DNA of 64,000 nucleotides, taken from positions 1,612,001-1,676,000 of the forward strand of contig LODT01000037.1 in the NCBI GenBank assembly GCA_001606155.1. The letters run 5' to 3'. This DNA is from Tieghemostelium lacteum (taxonomy: Eukaryota > Evosea > Eumycetozoa > Dictyosteliales > Raperosteliaceae). Below the pieces are notes generated by a model. That model made no database searches and was not told where the DNA came from. It worked only from the letters and a program-made list of their open reading frames with translations. Positions 41,627 to 53,482 of the stretch are shown in pieces. The number at the start of each line of letters is the position of its first letter. Position 1 is the stretch's first letter. The position numbers and the translations under genes were made by a program.

Positions 41627-44600
41627 ATGGATGAATTTGAAAAAGCAATAATTTATACTTTTGATCCTTCAGTTTCAGAAGAGATCAAACAAAAGGCATT
41701 AAATTATACAGATTCTATAAAAAACAGTCCAGATGCCTGGAAATTTTGTTTAGATAAATTAGCTTCAACCAACAGCATTCACGTAAAGTTCTTTTGTTTT
41801 CATATATTTCAAGATTTAATCTTATACAAACACGGTTCATTAAATGAACAAGATCGTCAAAAACTAAAAGCAGGTCTTATTCAATGGTATAAACAGCATT
41901 TATTAATTCAAAATGAAGATGCAGGTATGTTATTTTATTCATTTCATATAATTAATCTATAACAAATCGGGAATACTCACACACACTCACCCTACACACT
42001 TCAATGTATATAGCTATAAAAAACAAATATGCACAAGTTGTTGTGTTATTATTTAAACAAGAGTATCCAGATCAATGGCCTGAGTTTTTTGATGAGTTTT
42101 TGGGAACTCTCAATAGCGGACCACTAAGCATTGATATGTTTCTCAGAATATTGAAATCAATTGATGAAGAGGTTGTTTCATTTGATGTCTACAGATCACA
42201 AACAGAGTTGGCACAAAACACATTCATCAAAGACACTCTAAGAGATAGAGCAATAGTTAGAATTGTCAAGGCATGGTATGACATTTTGGCACATTACCAA
42301 CAGGTATCACCAACATTGATCAATATGACACTTCAAAATATCAAATACTATGTAGGATGGATTGACATTAATTTGATTGTAAACGATCAATTCATCCCTA
42401 TATTTTGGAAGATTCTCAATAGTCGTGCACTTCGTGAAGAGGTCTGTGAGTGTTTTAAAGAGATTATTAACAAAGGTATGGACCCATCAGCAAAACTATC
42501 ACTCATTAAACAACTTCAAATCACAGCACTAGTAAATTATGCTCAACTCGATGAAATTGAATTTGTTGTAAAATTTGGTAACCTCATTAATCTTACAGGT
42601 ATGGAGATTATAAGAGGAATGGAAACTGTATGTATTCTTTTAAAAGTCTACCCCCCTAATAACATATAAAATACTAATAATTCTTTTTTATTATAGTTAC
42701 AAACAAAACCAAATAGTGGTACTGGTGTATCTCCATCTTTAGTTGTAACACCAATGACTATTCAGGAGATTGATCAATTATTAGATGAGATATTAGATTT
42801 GTTTTTTAAATTTTTTAATAATGAATCTGATGAAGTGTCATATAGTGTCTATGGATTTGCAGGATTATATATTAATAAATTAAAGAATCTTAAACAACCA
42901 CTGACAGATAAACAAATTCAACACATTACCATGATGGTACAGATTGTCAGAAATAAAATGAGATTTCACAAGGACTCTCTAAATGAGAAATTGGAAGAAG
43001 ACAACAAATTCCTCGAATACAGAAAAGATCTATCCAATATCTTTAGAAATATATTTAGAATATGTCCAGAGATGGTTGGTTCATTTATCCAACAGTCTCT
43101 GACAACAATAGTACAACAACAACAACAAAATAACTCTAGTTCTACAACATCAACAACAACAAAAACAAGTTTATCAACTAATTTCGCCGATATTGAAGTT
43201 AGTATTTATTTATTATTCCAATTGGGTGAATCTATTGGCGGATTCACTGGATCTGGTGCAGAAGAGAAACAACAGCAATTTGAAAAGTTCTTTGCACAGA
43301 TGATTATTCTATTGGCACAATCACAGATTGCACAAACTGAACATCAGGTAGTCAGTTTAATCTATTTTGAAACTATGGTACGTTACACCAAATACATTCC
43401 ACAGCAATCTGGTGAGTATCAACAGTACCTCGGTCAGATATTATCAGCTTTCTTAGACAAGAGAGGAATTCATAATCGTGATCCAGTGGTTAGAAAACAC
43501 GCTGGATATAACCTGAATAAACTGGTTAAACAACACAAGGTACAGTTCTTCCCATTCACCAATGCTATTATTGAATCGATAAAGAATCACCTTATTATAT
43601 CATTTGACATTCAGAAAGAGGTTCCATTTGAGGAGCAATTGAATTTCTATGAACTCTTGGGTGTGCTTATTGGCGTTTCTAATCTTCCACCTCAGGAAGA
43701 ACAGAGATATCTCGACACAATTTTACGTGATGCCATGTTACGTCTTGAAGAGATCACCAAGAAATCACTCTACAAATCAGATAGCAAAGAACAACCATTC
43801 TTCACTACTCAGTTGTACCAGTTGATTATGGTTATAGGTACCTTTAGCAAAGGTTTCTCAGCCTTCACTCCAACAGGGCAACCTAAACCAGAAGCATCTT
43901 GTCAGTATAAAAAGTACTTCCTATCAGCACTCGAACATATCATTCAACTACCACATCAACTGCCAGTTCTAAACGACGAAATCAAAGCCAAAACATTTGT
44001 CTATATGCATCGTATGGTTGAATGTCTAGGTAAAGATCTCATTCCAAACCTTCTACAAATCATCACTATTCTTCTAGCACAGGTAGAAAAGACTGAGTCA
44101 CTTCAAGAACTCATTTTATTCATTAACCAATGCTCAGCAAAATTCAAAGAAGACATGGTTCAACCACTTATCGAATTTCTCCAACCTGTGGTACTTAGAG
44201 TCTTTAAATCCCTCAACCCACCCCAAACACCTATGGCTCATTCTGACGAGGAGAGAGCTATATCCGACCTCAAGAAAGCCTATTACCAATTCATCTACCA
44301 AACACTTCTAAATAACCTCTCAGCTGTCTTTATAGCACCACGTAATCTCAGTTCGACATTTGAACAGATTCTGTCTACCCTCAGTCAAGGTTGTTTCAGT
44401 CAGAGTGAATCCATCCAAAAAACTTCATTCCAAGCCATCAAAAAGATGATTGACGACTATTCACCAGGTGGTCTACATCCTCTTGCAGGATTCACTAAAT
44501 TCATTTACGACCAGATTATTCCAATGTTTTTCCAGGTGTTGCTCAGTGAACAATTTGCAGAGTTCACTACCAACACCATATTGGGCGAGGTAGTTAAATC

Positions 44601-44925
44601 ACTTCGTGCATTAACTCTCAAAGTAGGTGATGAATTCTCTTCCTATCTAGTAATGTTTCTTCCAACTATTTCTATGCAACCAGATCAAATTCAACAATTT
44701 ATCAAGTTACTCTCACCCCAAGCACAACAAAAAGAGTTTCATGAATATTTAAAAAATTTTATAAAATTAAAGAAATCACAAAATATAGTATTAAATAATC
44801 AAAATAATCAAAATAATAATAATAATAACCAAATTAATAATAATAATATAACAAGTTCACTAATATCACAATCCAACCTAAATGGTAATTTAAATGGTAA
44901 TCATCTAGGTGTAAATGGACATTAA
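41627..44925 (+). CDS. xpot: Exportin-T (tRNA export receptor)
   Basis: Importin-beta-family receptor that carries mature tRNA out of the nucleus with RanGTP. Three exons: 41627-41924, 42014-42627 and 42697-44925, with introns of 89 and 69 nt; the joined protein has 1046 residues (human 962). Homology is clear along the length: SPDAWKFCLDKL, HVKFFCFHIFQDL, IKNKYAQVVVLLFKQEYPDQW, DTLRDRAIVRIVKAWYDIL, NIKYYVGWIDINLIVNDQFI, REEVCECFKEIINKGMD, FFNNESDEVSYSVYGFAGLY, YFETMVRYTKYIPQ, AFLDKRGIHNRDPVVRKHAG, VYMHRMVECLGKDLIP, FINQCSAKFKEDM, GFTKFIYDQIIPMFF and HEYLKNFIKLKK. A short Gln/Thr tract and an Asn-rich C-terminal tail account for the extra length. Confidence 0.93.
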
Positions 44926-45690
44926 TATCAACCCTCCCTCTATAATTAATATATATAAAATTATTAGAAGCAATAGAGAAATTTACTTTTCTATTAATTC
45001 TGACTTTTATATACTTTGAAAATGAATAATCTCTATGTTTTATTTTTTTTTTTTAATATATATTAATTATTATTTTTAAAAAATTGAGTGTCTCTTCCCT
45101 CTATGATAACTCTTTACATTATCATTATTTATCATTATTTGTATAACCGTGTAAATAGTACTAACCCCATTAACCACAAATTTCAAGATCTTTTTTATTT
45201 TCTCAAATTTTATTTTTTATTAATTGATTTTTATAATTAGGTAAATTTCATAGTTTTAGTTATTTTATTTCTTAATTAATCAGATAAAACTGAACGTTAA
45301 TATTTGTTGTTGCTGTCTTTGTCTGTTAGGTTTTTTTTAATATTTTTTTTTTTTGTACCTTTTTCCCAAAACAAACAAAGTCTTTTTTTCAATTTTATGT
45401 GGTTATTTTTTTCTTTTCTAAATTTATATTTTTCTTTTTTATATATATATCTTATAATCTAGATAGATAAATATATCTAAAATTATTTTTTTTACTTTTT
45501 ATTTTTGTCCATTAATCTCTCTCACTTTTCACACTAATTACTCCAATTTTCCACCACACACTCACACACTTCATTTATTACATATATATATATTTAGATA
45601 CTAAAAAGAGGAATCATATATATCCAATCACATTCCTCACCAAACCTTCCGAACCAAAATCAACTATAATAATAACTAAATTACAATACA
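44926..45690. promoter_or_regulatory. Intergenic, NF-YB upstream region
   Basis: 765 bp. The left part is plain AT-rich 3' sequence of exportin-T. From about 45340 the plus strand becomes strongly pyrimidine-rich, and at 45549-45570 there is a C/A-rich stretch (CCACCACACACTCACACAC). Such sequences are common immediately upstream of dictyostelid start codons. Nothing else was recognised. Confidence 0.4.
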
Positions 45691-46512
45691 ATGAGTAATG
45701 AAGATCAAGATTCAGCCAATACCTCAGTGGGAACTGCAGGTGAAAATAGAGAACAAGACAGACATCTACCTATTGCCAATATCATTAGAATAATGAAGAA
45801 AGCATTACCAAAGAATGCAAAAGTGGCAAAAGATGCAAAAGATACAATATCAGATTGTGTTTCAGAGTTTATAAGTTTTATAACAATGGAAGCTAGTGAG
45901 AAATGCCAATCGGAGAAGAGAAAGACGATTAATGGTGAGGACATTATACAGGCTATGGAGAGTCTGGGTTTTGATCCTTACATTCAACCACTAAAGTTGT
46001 TTTTAGAGAGATATAGAGAATCTGAAAAGAATAACTCAAAGAAAGGGAAAAAATCTCAGAGTAATCAATCATCTAATGATACTGGTGATGATGATAATAT
46101 AGATGATCAAGATGATTCTAATTTTGAGGATCAAATGCATCAACAACAACAACACCAACAACAACATCAACAACAACATGATGATCAATCATTAGGTGTA
46201 CAATCAATACATCATCAACTTCAACTTAGTGACATGGACGAAATGCATCAACAGATATTACAACAACAACAACAACAATCATCACATATCCAAAATATAC
46301 AAACACCAACTCAACATGACATTTATAATGAAGAAAGATATCACATATACCAACAACAAATGCAACAACAACAGCAACAACAGATATTACAACAACAAAT
46401 ACAATTCACAGTATGTATATTCATGATTATTAGGTACCGAATTGGTTGATTATTAATATCATCTTTATCTTTATGTTAAATATAGCAATATCATCATGAT
46501 CCTAACCAATGA
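45691..46512 (+). CDS. nfyB: NF-YB / CBF-A / HAP3 transcription factor subunit
   Basis: Histone-fold subunit of the CCAAT-binding factor NF-Y, pairing with NF-YC. Two exons, 45691-46410 and 46486-46512, with a 75-nt intron; the joined protein has 248 residues. The second exon adds only nine codons (QYHHDPNQ and stop). Residues about 24-115 hold the domain: [80 protein letters not shown]. The C-terminal half is acidic and then Gln/His-rich. Without the splice the frame reads eleven unrelated residues into the intron. Confidence 0.93.
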
Positions 46513-47299
46513 GATATTCTCACTTTCATTTCATTTAACCTGCATCAGCAATAATATAAACATGTAATTCACAGTCATATAAATAGATATCTATCATATA
46601 GTAGATTCTATCAAAATGGAAAAAAAAAACAAAAGTGTAAAATAGATATATAGCATAAAATAAATACAAAGGTTGTATCATATATATATTAAGACCTAGT
46701 TATATATAGTAAAAGGTTTCTAAACATTATCCCAAACTCATTTTAACTTCTTTTTATTCTTTTTGATATTTATTCACCTGTTTTCAAATATCCAAAACCA
46801 ATCTAATATCTTTGACCATTTATTTAATAGTTTTAATTATAAATAGAATACTAATATTAGTGTCTCCAATAATCTACAAAATTGGTTCACTAAATATTAT
46901 ATCTGATTTGAGATCTAGGTATTTGTACAATTTCTAAAAATATTAGATGTTCCAAAGAATGGCACTTAATAAATGTATTAAATTATTCTTTTTAAGATTT
47001 AGTCAAAACAAACTTAAGAGAACTTCTTATACTAAAAAAAAAAAAAAAAAAAATACCAATTTTTTAATCTGCTTAAGCATTAGTTGATAATGAAAAGTCA
47101 ATTTTGAAATCATTATTACATCGTTTATTTTAATTTTATTTATAACTTGTAAATAGTTCTTTATAAATTAAAGTTTAAAATTACTTTTTGAGGGGTATAC
47201 GACATCAGCAACAGCTTAACCTCAACTTTTAGACAATATATACAGCTTTATAAACCACCACCATCCCCTTCTCTTTCACTTTTCTACACCACCTGTTAA
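46513..47299. other. Intergenic, NF-YB 3' / PAN3 upstream
   Basis: 787 bp, AT-rich, with an A run at 47035-47052. A short complex stretch at 47190-47275 (GAGGGGTATACGACATCAGC and following) probably belongs to the PAN3 promoter or 5' untranslated exon. No gene was recognised. Confidence 0.4.
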
Positions 47300-49611
47300 A
47301 GTTAGTTATTTAGTCTATAATTTATACATAATGTGGAGAGTTTATCATTAACCTTTTAATACATATGTTAATACACAGTGAGCACAAACAACAACAACAA
47401 CAAGAAATTATATTGCAAGAATCTATTACAATATGGTTTCTGTAGGAATGATAAATGTGAATTTTCACATGATACCTCACCAACACTACAACAACAACAA
47501 CAACAACAACAAATGTCATCACCTATAAACAACAATACACAAAAGATTATATCACCACAGGTGACACACAGTATGAATCCTAATAGTGCTTCCGTTGTAA
47601 ACACAATTAAAAAGACATCTTCACCTATATTACCTCCAAATCCAGCAATGTAGATATCTATACTACTATATTCTTACATATGATATAGGATTGTTAACAC
47701 TTTTTTAATATTAGGGAACCTCTGATAAATTCATTTCAAAATGCATCTTTATACCATCCACAGAATTTCCAACCACAACAGCAACATCATGAGGATCATA
47801 AACAACAGGTAACAGGTACTCAACCACCTACACATCATTGGACAGATAATATCAATGGAATTACTGAATATGTACCAAAATCATTTTATTATAATCAAAA
47901 TAATACCAATAATACTCCAAACACTAATAGTCCTATTGATCAACAACAACAACAACAACAACAACAAGAGGACATACATTATCCACCACCACAAAATTAT
48001 CAACAATATATGATGATGCAACATCTTCAACGTCAATTTCAACAACCACAACCACAACCACAACAACAACCACAACCACAACAACAACCACAACAACCAC
48101 AACAACAAGGATTAAAACCTACAATATTAAATAATACGAAAATAACATTACAACCACAACAATCTATATTAACACCTGTTTCACCACAACAACAACCTCA
48201 ACAACCACAACAACAACAACCTCAACAACCAATATTAACAGCACAACAAATTCAACAATTACAACAACCACAAAATCCATATGTTCCACAAATTCAAAAT
48301 CGTATAAAACCAGGTAGAAGAGTATTATCTAGTTTTTTCATGTCAGATCAATTGAAACAAGATTTACAAAATAGAAAAGTACTATTGTGTGAGACTTTGG
48401 ATCCAAATGATCCAAGAACTAAGAATATTCCACCTATGCTCAATAAATACCATTCATTGTTTCCATTGGATCTCGATACAAGTCGTGAAAATCAAGGAAA
48501 GATGTTTGGGTATGGGACTTCAGTGTACAAGGCTATATCGACTTTTGATGGCAACCCTTATGCCATTAGAAGAGTTGAGGGCTTCCGTCTGAGTTCTGAA
48601 TTTGCACTTCAGGCTGCCGATACCTGGAGAACTATTCAACATCCTGGAATTGTGCAGTTGAAGGAGATATTCGTATCTAAGGAATTTGGTGACAATTCTA
48701 GTATATTCTTTGCCTATGAATTCTTCCCAGGTTCTGAGACTTTGGAATCAAGATTCCTGACTCAACAAAGTGTCCAACCAATTAAAGAATCTGTATTGTG
48801 GTCTTTTATCTGTCAGATTGTTTCAGCTCTTAAAAGCATACATCAAGCTCAACTGGTGTGTCGTGTTATTCATCCCAGTAAGATACTTTTGACTGGAAAG
48901 AACAGAATACGTATCAATGGTGTCGGTATATTTGATGTTGTAAACTTTGACTCACCCAGAAATCTCTCTCAATACCAACATGAAGATCTCTTGCTCTTTG
49001 GTAGACTTATACTTACTTTAGCATGTCGATCCAGTGCCTCAACTACCGCTCAGAATCTCTCCAAATCCATTGATTATCTGTCTGTAAACTACAGTAAGGA
49101 ACTGTACAATCTAGTCTACCTACTAATGAAACCTGCAGTCAATCTACCTACTATAGATGACGTTATTCAAATGATCAGCGGTAGACTTCTACAAGAAGCA
49201 AATTATCTACACCAGTATACTGATGATCTGGAATCTGAACTCTACAAGGAATTTGAAAATGGAAGACTATTCAGACTGTTGAGTAAACTGGGATTCATTA
49301 ATGAACGTCCAATGTATGATATGGATCAACGTTGGTCAGAGACTGGCGATAGATATCTCATAAAGTTGTTTAGAGACTACCTCTTTCACCAGGTCTATGA
49401 AGATGGTACCCCAGTTTTGGACTACTATCACGTTGTAGAGTCACTCAATAAATTGGATGCAGGTGTTGAAGAAAAGATTCTACTAATGTCCAGAGATGAA
49501 CAATCAATTCTCGTTGTCAGTTACAAGGATATGAAAAAATGTATAGAATCCGCTTTCAACGAACTTTTAGTTCAAAAATCTGTACACAATCAACAACAAG
49601 GTTTAATGTAA
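47300..49611 (+). CDS. pan3: PAN3, PAN2-PAN3 deadenylase subunit
   Basis: Pseudokinase adaptor of the cytoplasmic PAN2-PAN3 poly(A) nuclease. Exons proposed: a 5' exon ending at 47300, 47379-47649 and 47715-49611 (second intron 65 nt). The coding sequence begins inside a splice: the last base of the first exon (A, 47300) joins TG at 47379 to make the start codon, giving 722 residues. Landmarks: CCCH finger (KKLYCKNLLQYGFCRNDKCE, FSHD) at the N-terminus; a long Gln/Pro-rich region; then the pseudokinase (GYGTSVYKAISTFDGNPYAI, RRVEGFRLSSEFALQAADTW, HPGIVQLKEIFVSKEF, IFFAYEFFPGSETLESRFL) and the C-terminal knob (DRYLIKLFRDYLFHQVYEDG, DAGVEEKILLMSRDEQSILV). The catalytic lysine and HRD/DFG are absent, as usual for PAN3. 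The start is less certain than the rest. Confidence 0.88.
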
Positions 49612-49832
49612 AACTAATCTGTCACCTCACCATCATATATAGTCTTTGCTGATCCAAATCTCATCAATAATCATTTCCCAAATTAAGAAAAAAAGAAAAT
49701 CTACCAAAAAAAAAATAAAATAAAAAAAGATTTTAAATTACAAAACAAATAATGTAGATCTATCATCATGATTTAAATGATTTTAAAGAGTTGAACTAAT
49801 ACATTTTAATTTTATAAAATTCATCTATAGAT

Positions 49833-50173
49833 CTATAAGGTTGAGTTCTTATTTTTAAAGTAAATTTTCAAATGTTTGATAGATTTCTTGGATAATGGAC
49901 TTTTCTTTTCACGATTTCTTTTGCCACCCTATTAAAAGTTTTTGATAATTTTAAATATTAATTTTCTTTTAAAATTTAACTAAATTAAAAACATACAAAC
50001 CACTCACTAATATTTTGGATTGATGTATTGCATATTGAAGCTAAGTACAATTTTTCAGAAATATTTGGATAGACATTCTTAGTTTTACATGATAGGTAAA
50101 AATTTTCTAGGATTTCTAATCTGAAGTTGCACAAACAATTTCCAGGTAGTTTTGTAAGTTTTAATTGATCCAT
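49833..50173 (-). CDS. Small homeodomain-like protein
   Basis: Two exons, 50173-49997 and 49928-49833, joined across a 68-nt intron (GTATGT...AATAG), give a 90-residue protein. Residues about 18-68 follow the homeodomain plan: helix 1 FRLEILENFYL, a loop with VYP as in TALE-type domains, helix 2 ISEKLYLASIC, then helix 3 SIQNISEWF joined by splicing to GGKRNREKK. Trp48 and Phe49 equivalents and the KRxR basic end are present, but the usual Asn51 is Gly. A basic tail follows. In D. discoideum very small, divergent homeodomain-like proteins (MatA, MatB) set mating type; similarity to them here is by size and fold only. It was found by joining exons; the second exon has 32 codons. Confidence 0.55.
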
Positions 50174-50827
50174 GTTAATTTTGTATCTTGATTTAAAAAT
50201 GAAACTAAAATTCCATTTGTCTTTTTAAATATTTTTGGTTTTAAAATTTGACAAAAATCTTTGAGATCTCTTAGGAATTGATTAATATCACAAATAAGAG
50301 GTTTACATTTTATCTTATTAAAAAAATAAGAGATACTAAATAGTTAGTAGTTTATTAGTTTATATATTGTTGTTAGTTTGTTAAGTTGAGTTGAGTTTTA
50401 ATATAAACAAAAATATAAATAATAAATAATAATAAATTAACTCATAACTGATTGCAGCAGTCTTTAGCGAATAGTTAAATGACATAGGATAAAAAAAAAG
50501 TGTCAACACACATAGTAGTTCAAGTGATAACAGAATTTTATCTTTCCTAAATCATCACTTTTAAAAATGTAAATCTTTTAGATATGGAACCACCCCAACA
50601 CCAAGATCCAAACAACCTAACATTGTTCCATAGAAAAGACATGAATTGACCATACCATTCAATCTATAACAAACTAAACTATAATAGGTAAAGAATGTTT
50701 ATCTTTATTTAACTGATACCATCTTTGCATTACTCTTTTTGTAACCTTGATATTTTAAAAGATTCAAAAATGGGTGTTTTATATGAATAAAGTTTATGAG
50801 TTTTTTTGGAACAGTTTTCATTCAAAA
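50174..50827. other. Divergent intergenic with repeat copy A
   Basis: 654 bp between the homeodomain-like gene (minus) and the Crinkler-type gene (plus). It contains repeat copy A (50222-50313). Around 50584-50649 is a C/A-rich segment with a 21-codon frame (MEPPQHQDPNNLTLFHRKDM) that resembles nothing known; it could be an untranslated leader, a tiny upstream frame or chance. Confidence 0.45.
50222..50313 (+). repeat. Direct repeat copy A (~90 bp)
   Basis: Aligns with copy B at 53155-53240 over about 85-90 bp with few mismatches and one 8-bp indel. Shared blocks are TTTTTAAATATTTTT, AAAATTTGACAAAAATC, AATTGAT and CACAAATAA/AACAAATAA followed by AGGTTTA. The two copies lie on either side of the Crinkler-type gene in the same orientation. 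Confidence 0.75.
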
Positions 50828-52906
50828 ATGAATACAAATAAAATTCAACAAACAACAGAAATTAAAACTACATCTAGTAGTACTCCAATATTTAGAGTTT
50901 ATAAAGATCAACCAAATGATTCATATAAAGTACCTTTAGTTGAAAACGGAATTATCAAAGAGGACATAGGAGATATTAAACTTTTTGTTCAAAAAATGTT
51001 TAATATTCCTGATCTTTCGTTATTTAATCTAGTTTTACAGAATGATGATTTAAATCCTTTGGTTAGTACTACTCCTTTATCATATTTTACTGGTATTATA
51101 GTACTAAAGATTCAACCAACTACTAGTACGTAAACAACCATCACCTTTTTTTCGTTTATACTAACATATTTTTTACATAAACTCTATAAAATTTAAACAA
51201 CTGTTCCACCACACAAGGAAGTATGTAGATTCTTTAATAGGATTGATTAGATTTGTTTTAATATTAATATTAAAATTTTAGAGTATGCAACACAATTTAG
51301 TACAAACGGAGCCATTGGAGTTCATGAAAGGAATACAAAATATTTTTATTTGGAAAGAGATAACACTTTACTTATAGATAAAATATACAAGAGAGATTAT
51401 ATTTTATTTCATGGAACAAGATCTTCTGGAAAAACAACAAAGGTTTTTGGTATAATTGGTCAACTCGAACAACAAAATTATCTCCCTGTCTATATATCAT
51501 TGGAGAATTTTTATTTTAAATCTATAGAATTCTTTTGGGAACGATTCGTACATGATATTAATAGAGCTACAAACGGTACATTTCCATCTAGCAAAGTTCA
51601 TAGTATGTTTGATAAACAAAATGATTTAGCAAAAAAATTCTTTCTTGGGAAGAAAGTTGTTCTATTTATCGATGAATTTGATAGAATATTATCAGCACCT
51701 GATGATATAAAGATAGCCTTCCTTGGACAACTTAGAGCTTGGAAACCAATCGACCCATATTTACAGTCTGTGGTTGCCATTGGGCCATTTGATATCTTAT
51801 TTTTAGACAAAATACACCCTATTCAGCCACTTTCCATTAAGACAGCACAAAGTCGGAATTATTCTCCTTTTAACATTATTGATCAAATTCCTACAAATGA
51901 TTTCACCCTAGAGGAAGTTAAAAAGCTATTTAAGTTATACCAAGATACCAATAAATGCACAGTAGACCCTAAAATAGTTGAAAATATATTTGACCTGACT
52001 AATGGACATGCTGGACTGGTAAATTTGTGTGGTAGAGCAGTTGATCAAGGTATGCAATGTATTAACAAATACTTTAGTGATTGGTCAGAATATGTAACCT
52101 CTTCTCTTGTTCAAAAAGTATTGAGGTATTCTACTGTCACAAGAATGATGAGTGATATGGAAATTGCTCCACCTCAATATAAAGAGAGATTATTGAATTA
52201 TATCAGATCTTTTCCTGAACCCTTGAACGCCACTACCGAGATAGAAGGCTCAGATATATATTGGATATCTATTGGTATTGTAAATTATAAATTAAAACCA
52301 GACAAAGAATCAATAATTATATCCCAAATTGGCATCAAATCACAATTACTCTATTTCTGTATATTGGCCAATATAAATAAAATAAGCAATCGTAACGTTC
52401 CACCCAAGATTAGAACAAATACTGATTTTGATATCATTAAAATGGTAGAAACCCTCACACCTTTTTTCACACTTAACTCTAAGTACAATAGAGGTTTTGG
52501 CCCAGGACCTAAAAAGGACACTTTAGTTCCCTCAGAAGCTTTTTATCACTTTGAATTAGTTAACCTCATTAAGATTTGGGATCCACCTATGAATATTGTT
52601 CCCAATGTTAGAACTAGTTCAACAAAAACAGATAGAAATGATATATTACTTGAGTATGTTGGTAAAAAATGTATATTAGAAATTGTAGCCCATTCCACAT
52701 TAACTCAAATTAAAGAACACATTAATAGATGTTCAGAATATAAGAAAGAAGGTGCATCAGAAGTTTGGGTATTACACTACACAATGGGAAAAGAAAATGA
52801 AACTTTACAGTATCCTACATCAAAATCAGGCGTTGGAGTAATCTACATATGGCACAATGCTGATTTCTCTGAATATCAATGTTTGGCCTATCAACCAAAA
52901 CCATAA
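50828..52906 (+). CDS. Crinkler-type P-loop NTPase + REase-fold protein
   Basis: Two exons, 50828-51125 and 51282-52906, with a 156-nt intron; the joined protein has 640 residues. Residues about 20-98 form a ubiquitin-like header (PIFRVYKDQ, GIIKEDIGDIKLFVQKMF, DLSLFNLVLQNDDL) as in Crinkler/CRN proteins. A STAND/AAA-like NTPase follows with Walker A HGTRSSGKTT near residue 144 and Walker B KVVLFIDEFDRIL near 225. The C-terminal part carries an REase-superfamily signature: DILLEYVGKKC near 553, ILEIVAHS near 566, then KEHINRCSEYKK. Header-NTPase-REase is the CR/RHS architecture described in eukaryotic effector and selfish-element surveys, including amoebae. It looks intact. An alternative ATG lies at 50783. 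Host role (effector, defence or selfish) is unknown. Confidence 0.78.
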
Positions 52907-53482
52907 AGTTATGGTTCCATTATAATTATATTATATTTGGGTGTTTGTCCTCTTGTTCCTCCTGTTCCTCCTCTTGTTTATAAAATTTTCACAATATTTA
53001 AATAAAATTACTATTATCTTTCAAACTAGTATAAAAAACAGAGCAGCCAAAGAATATACCTCTTAACACTCTATTCTATATTTCAAAGAAAGATTCTATC
53101 ACATGTCTGGTTATTGTATTATTTAATGGTGATATCATTTATGTTTATGAATGGTTTTTAAATATTTTTTGTTAAAAAATTTGACAAAAATCTTAGAGAA
53201 TTGATAAACATAACAAATAACAGGTTTATATTTTTTATGTATTTTTGAAAAAAGGGTAGAAATTAATTTTAAATAAATACTAGTATTTTTTTCACTTTTT
53301 TTTGTTATAAATTTATTTGATTAAATTTCAACATCTTTTATATATCTATATTCAAACTATTCAACTTCAATATCATTTAAATATTCAAGTTAAAATATAT
53401 TATCTATTTGTTGAATATATATTAAATTTAAATTAAAATCATATAAGCAACCAAATTCCTATTCAATCAATCAATATCAAAA
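52907..53482. other. Intergenic with pyrimidine run and repeat copy B
   Basis: 576 bp. Just after the Crinkler-type stop is a pyrimidine-rich run at about 52946-52979 made of overlapping CCTCTTGTT and CCTCCTGTT units. Repeat copy B is at 53155-53240. The final 130 bp before the next ATG are AT-rich with TTCAA/TCAAT motifs. Confidence 0.45.
53155..53240 (+). repeat. Direct repeat copy B
   Basis: Partner of copy A (50222-50313). It lies about 250 bp downstream of the Crinkler-type gene and 240 bp upstream of the Asn-rich membrane protein gene. A third, much weaker resemblance occurs at about 55597-55650 (ACTAAAATTC, then CAACAAATAATTAGGTTTAC), between that gene and CSB. Confidence 0.75.

Noticed and set aside
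47331-47333. ATG at 47331 as PAN3 start
   Set aside because: Its frame ends within a few codons and has no suitable donor to reach the zinc-finger exon in phase.
50584-50649. 21-codon frame MEPPQHQDPNNLTLFHRKDM
   Set aside because: Too short to judge; not convincingly joined to the Crinkler-type gene.
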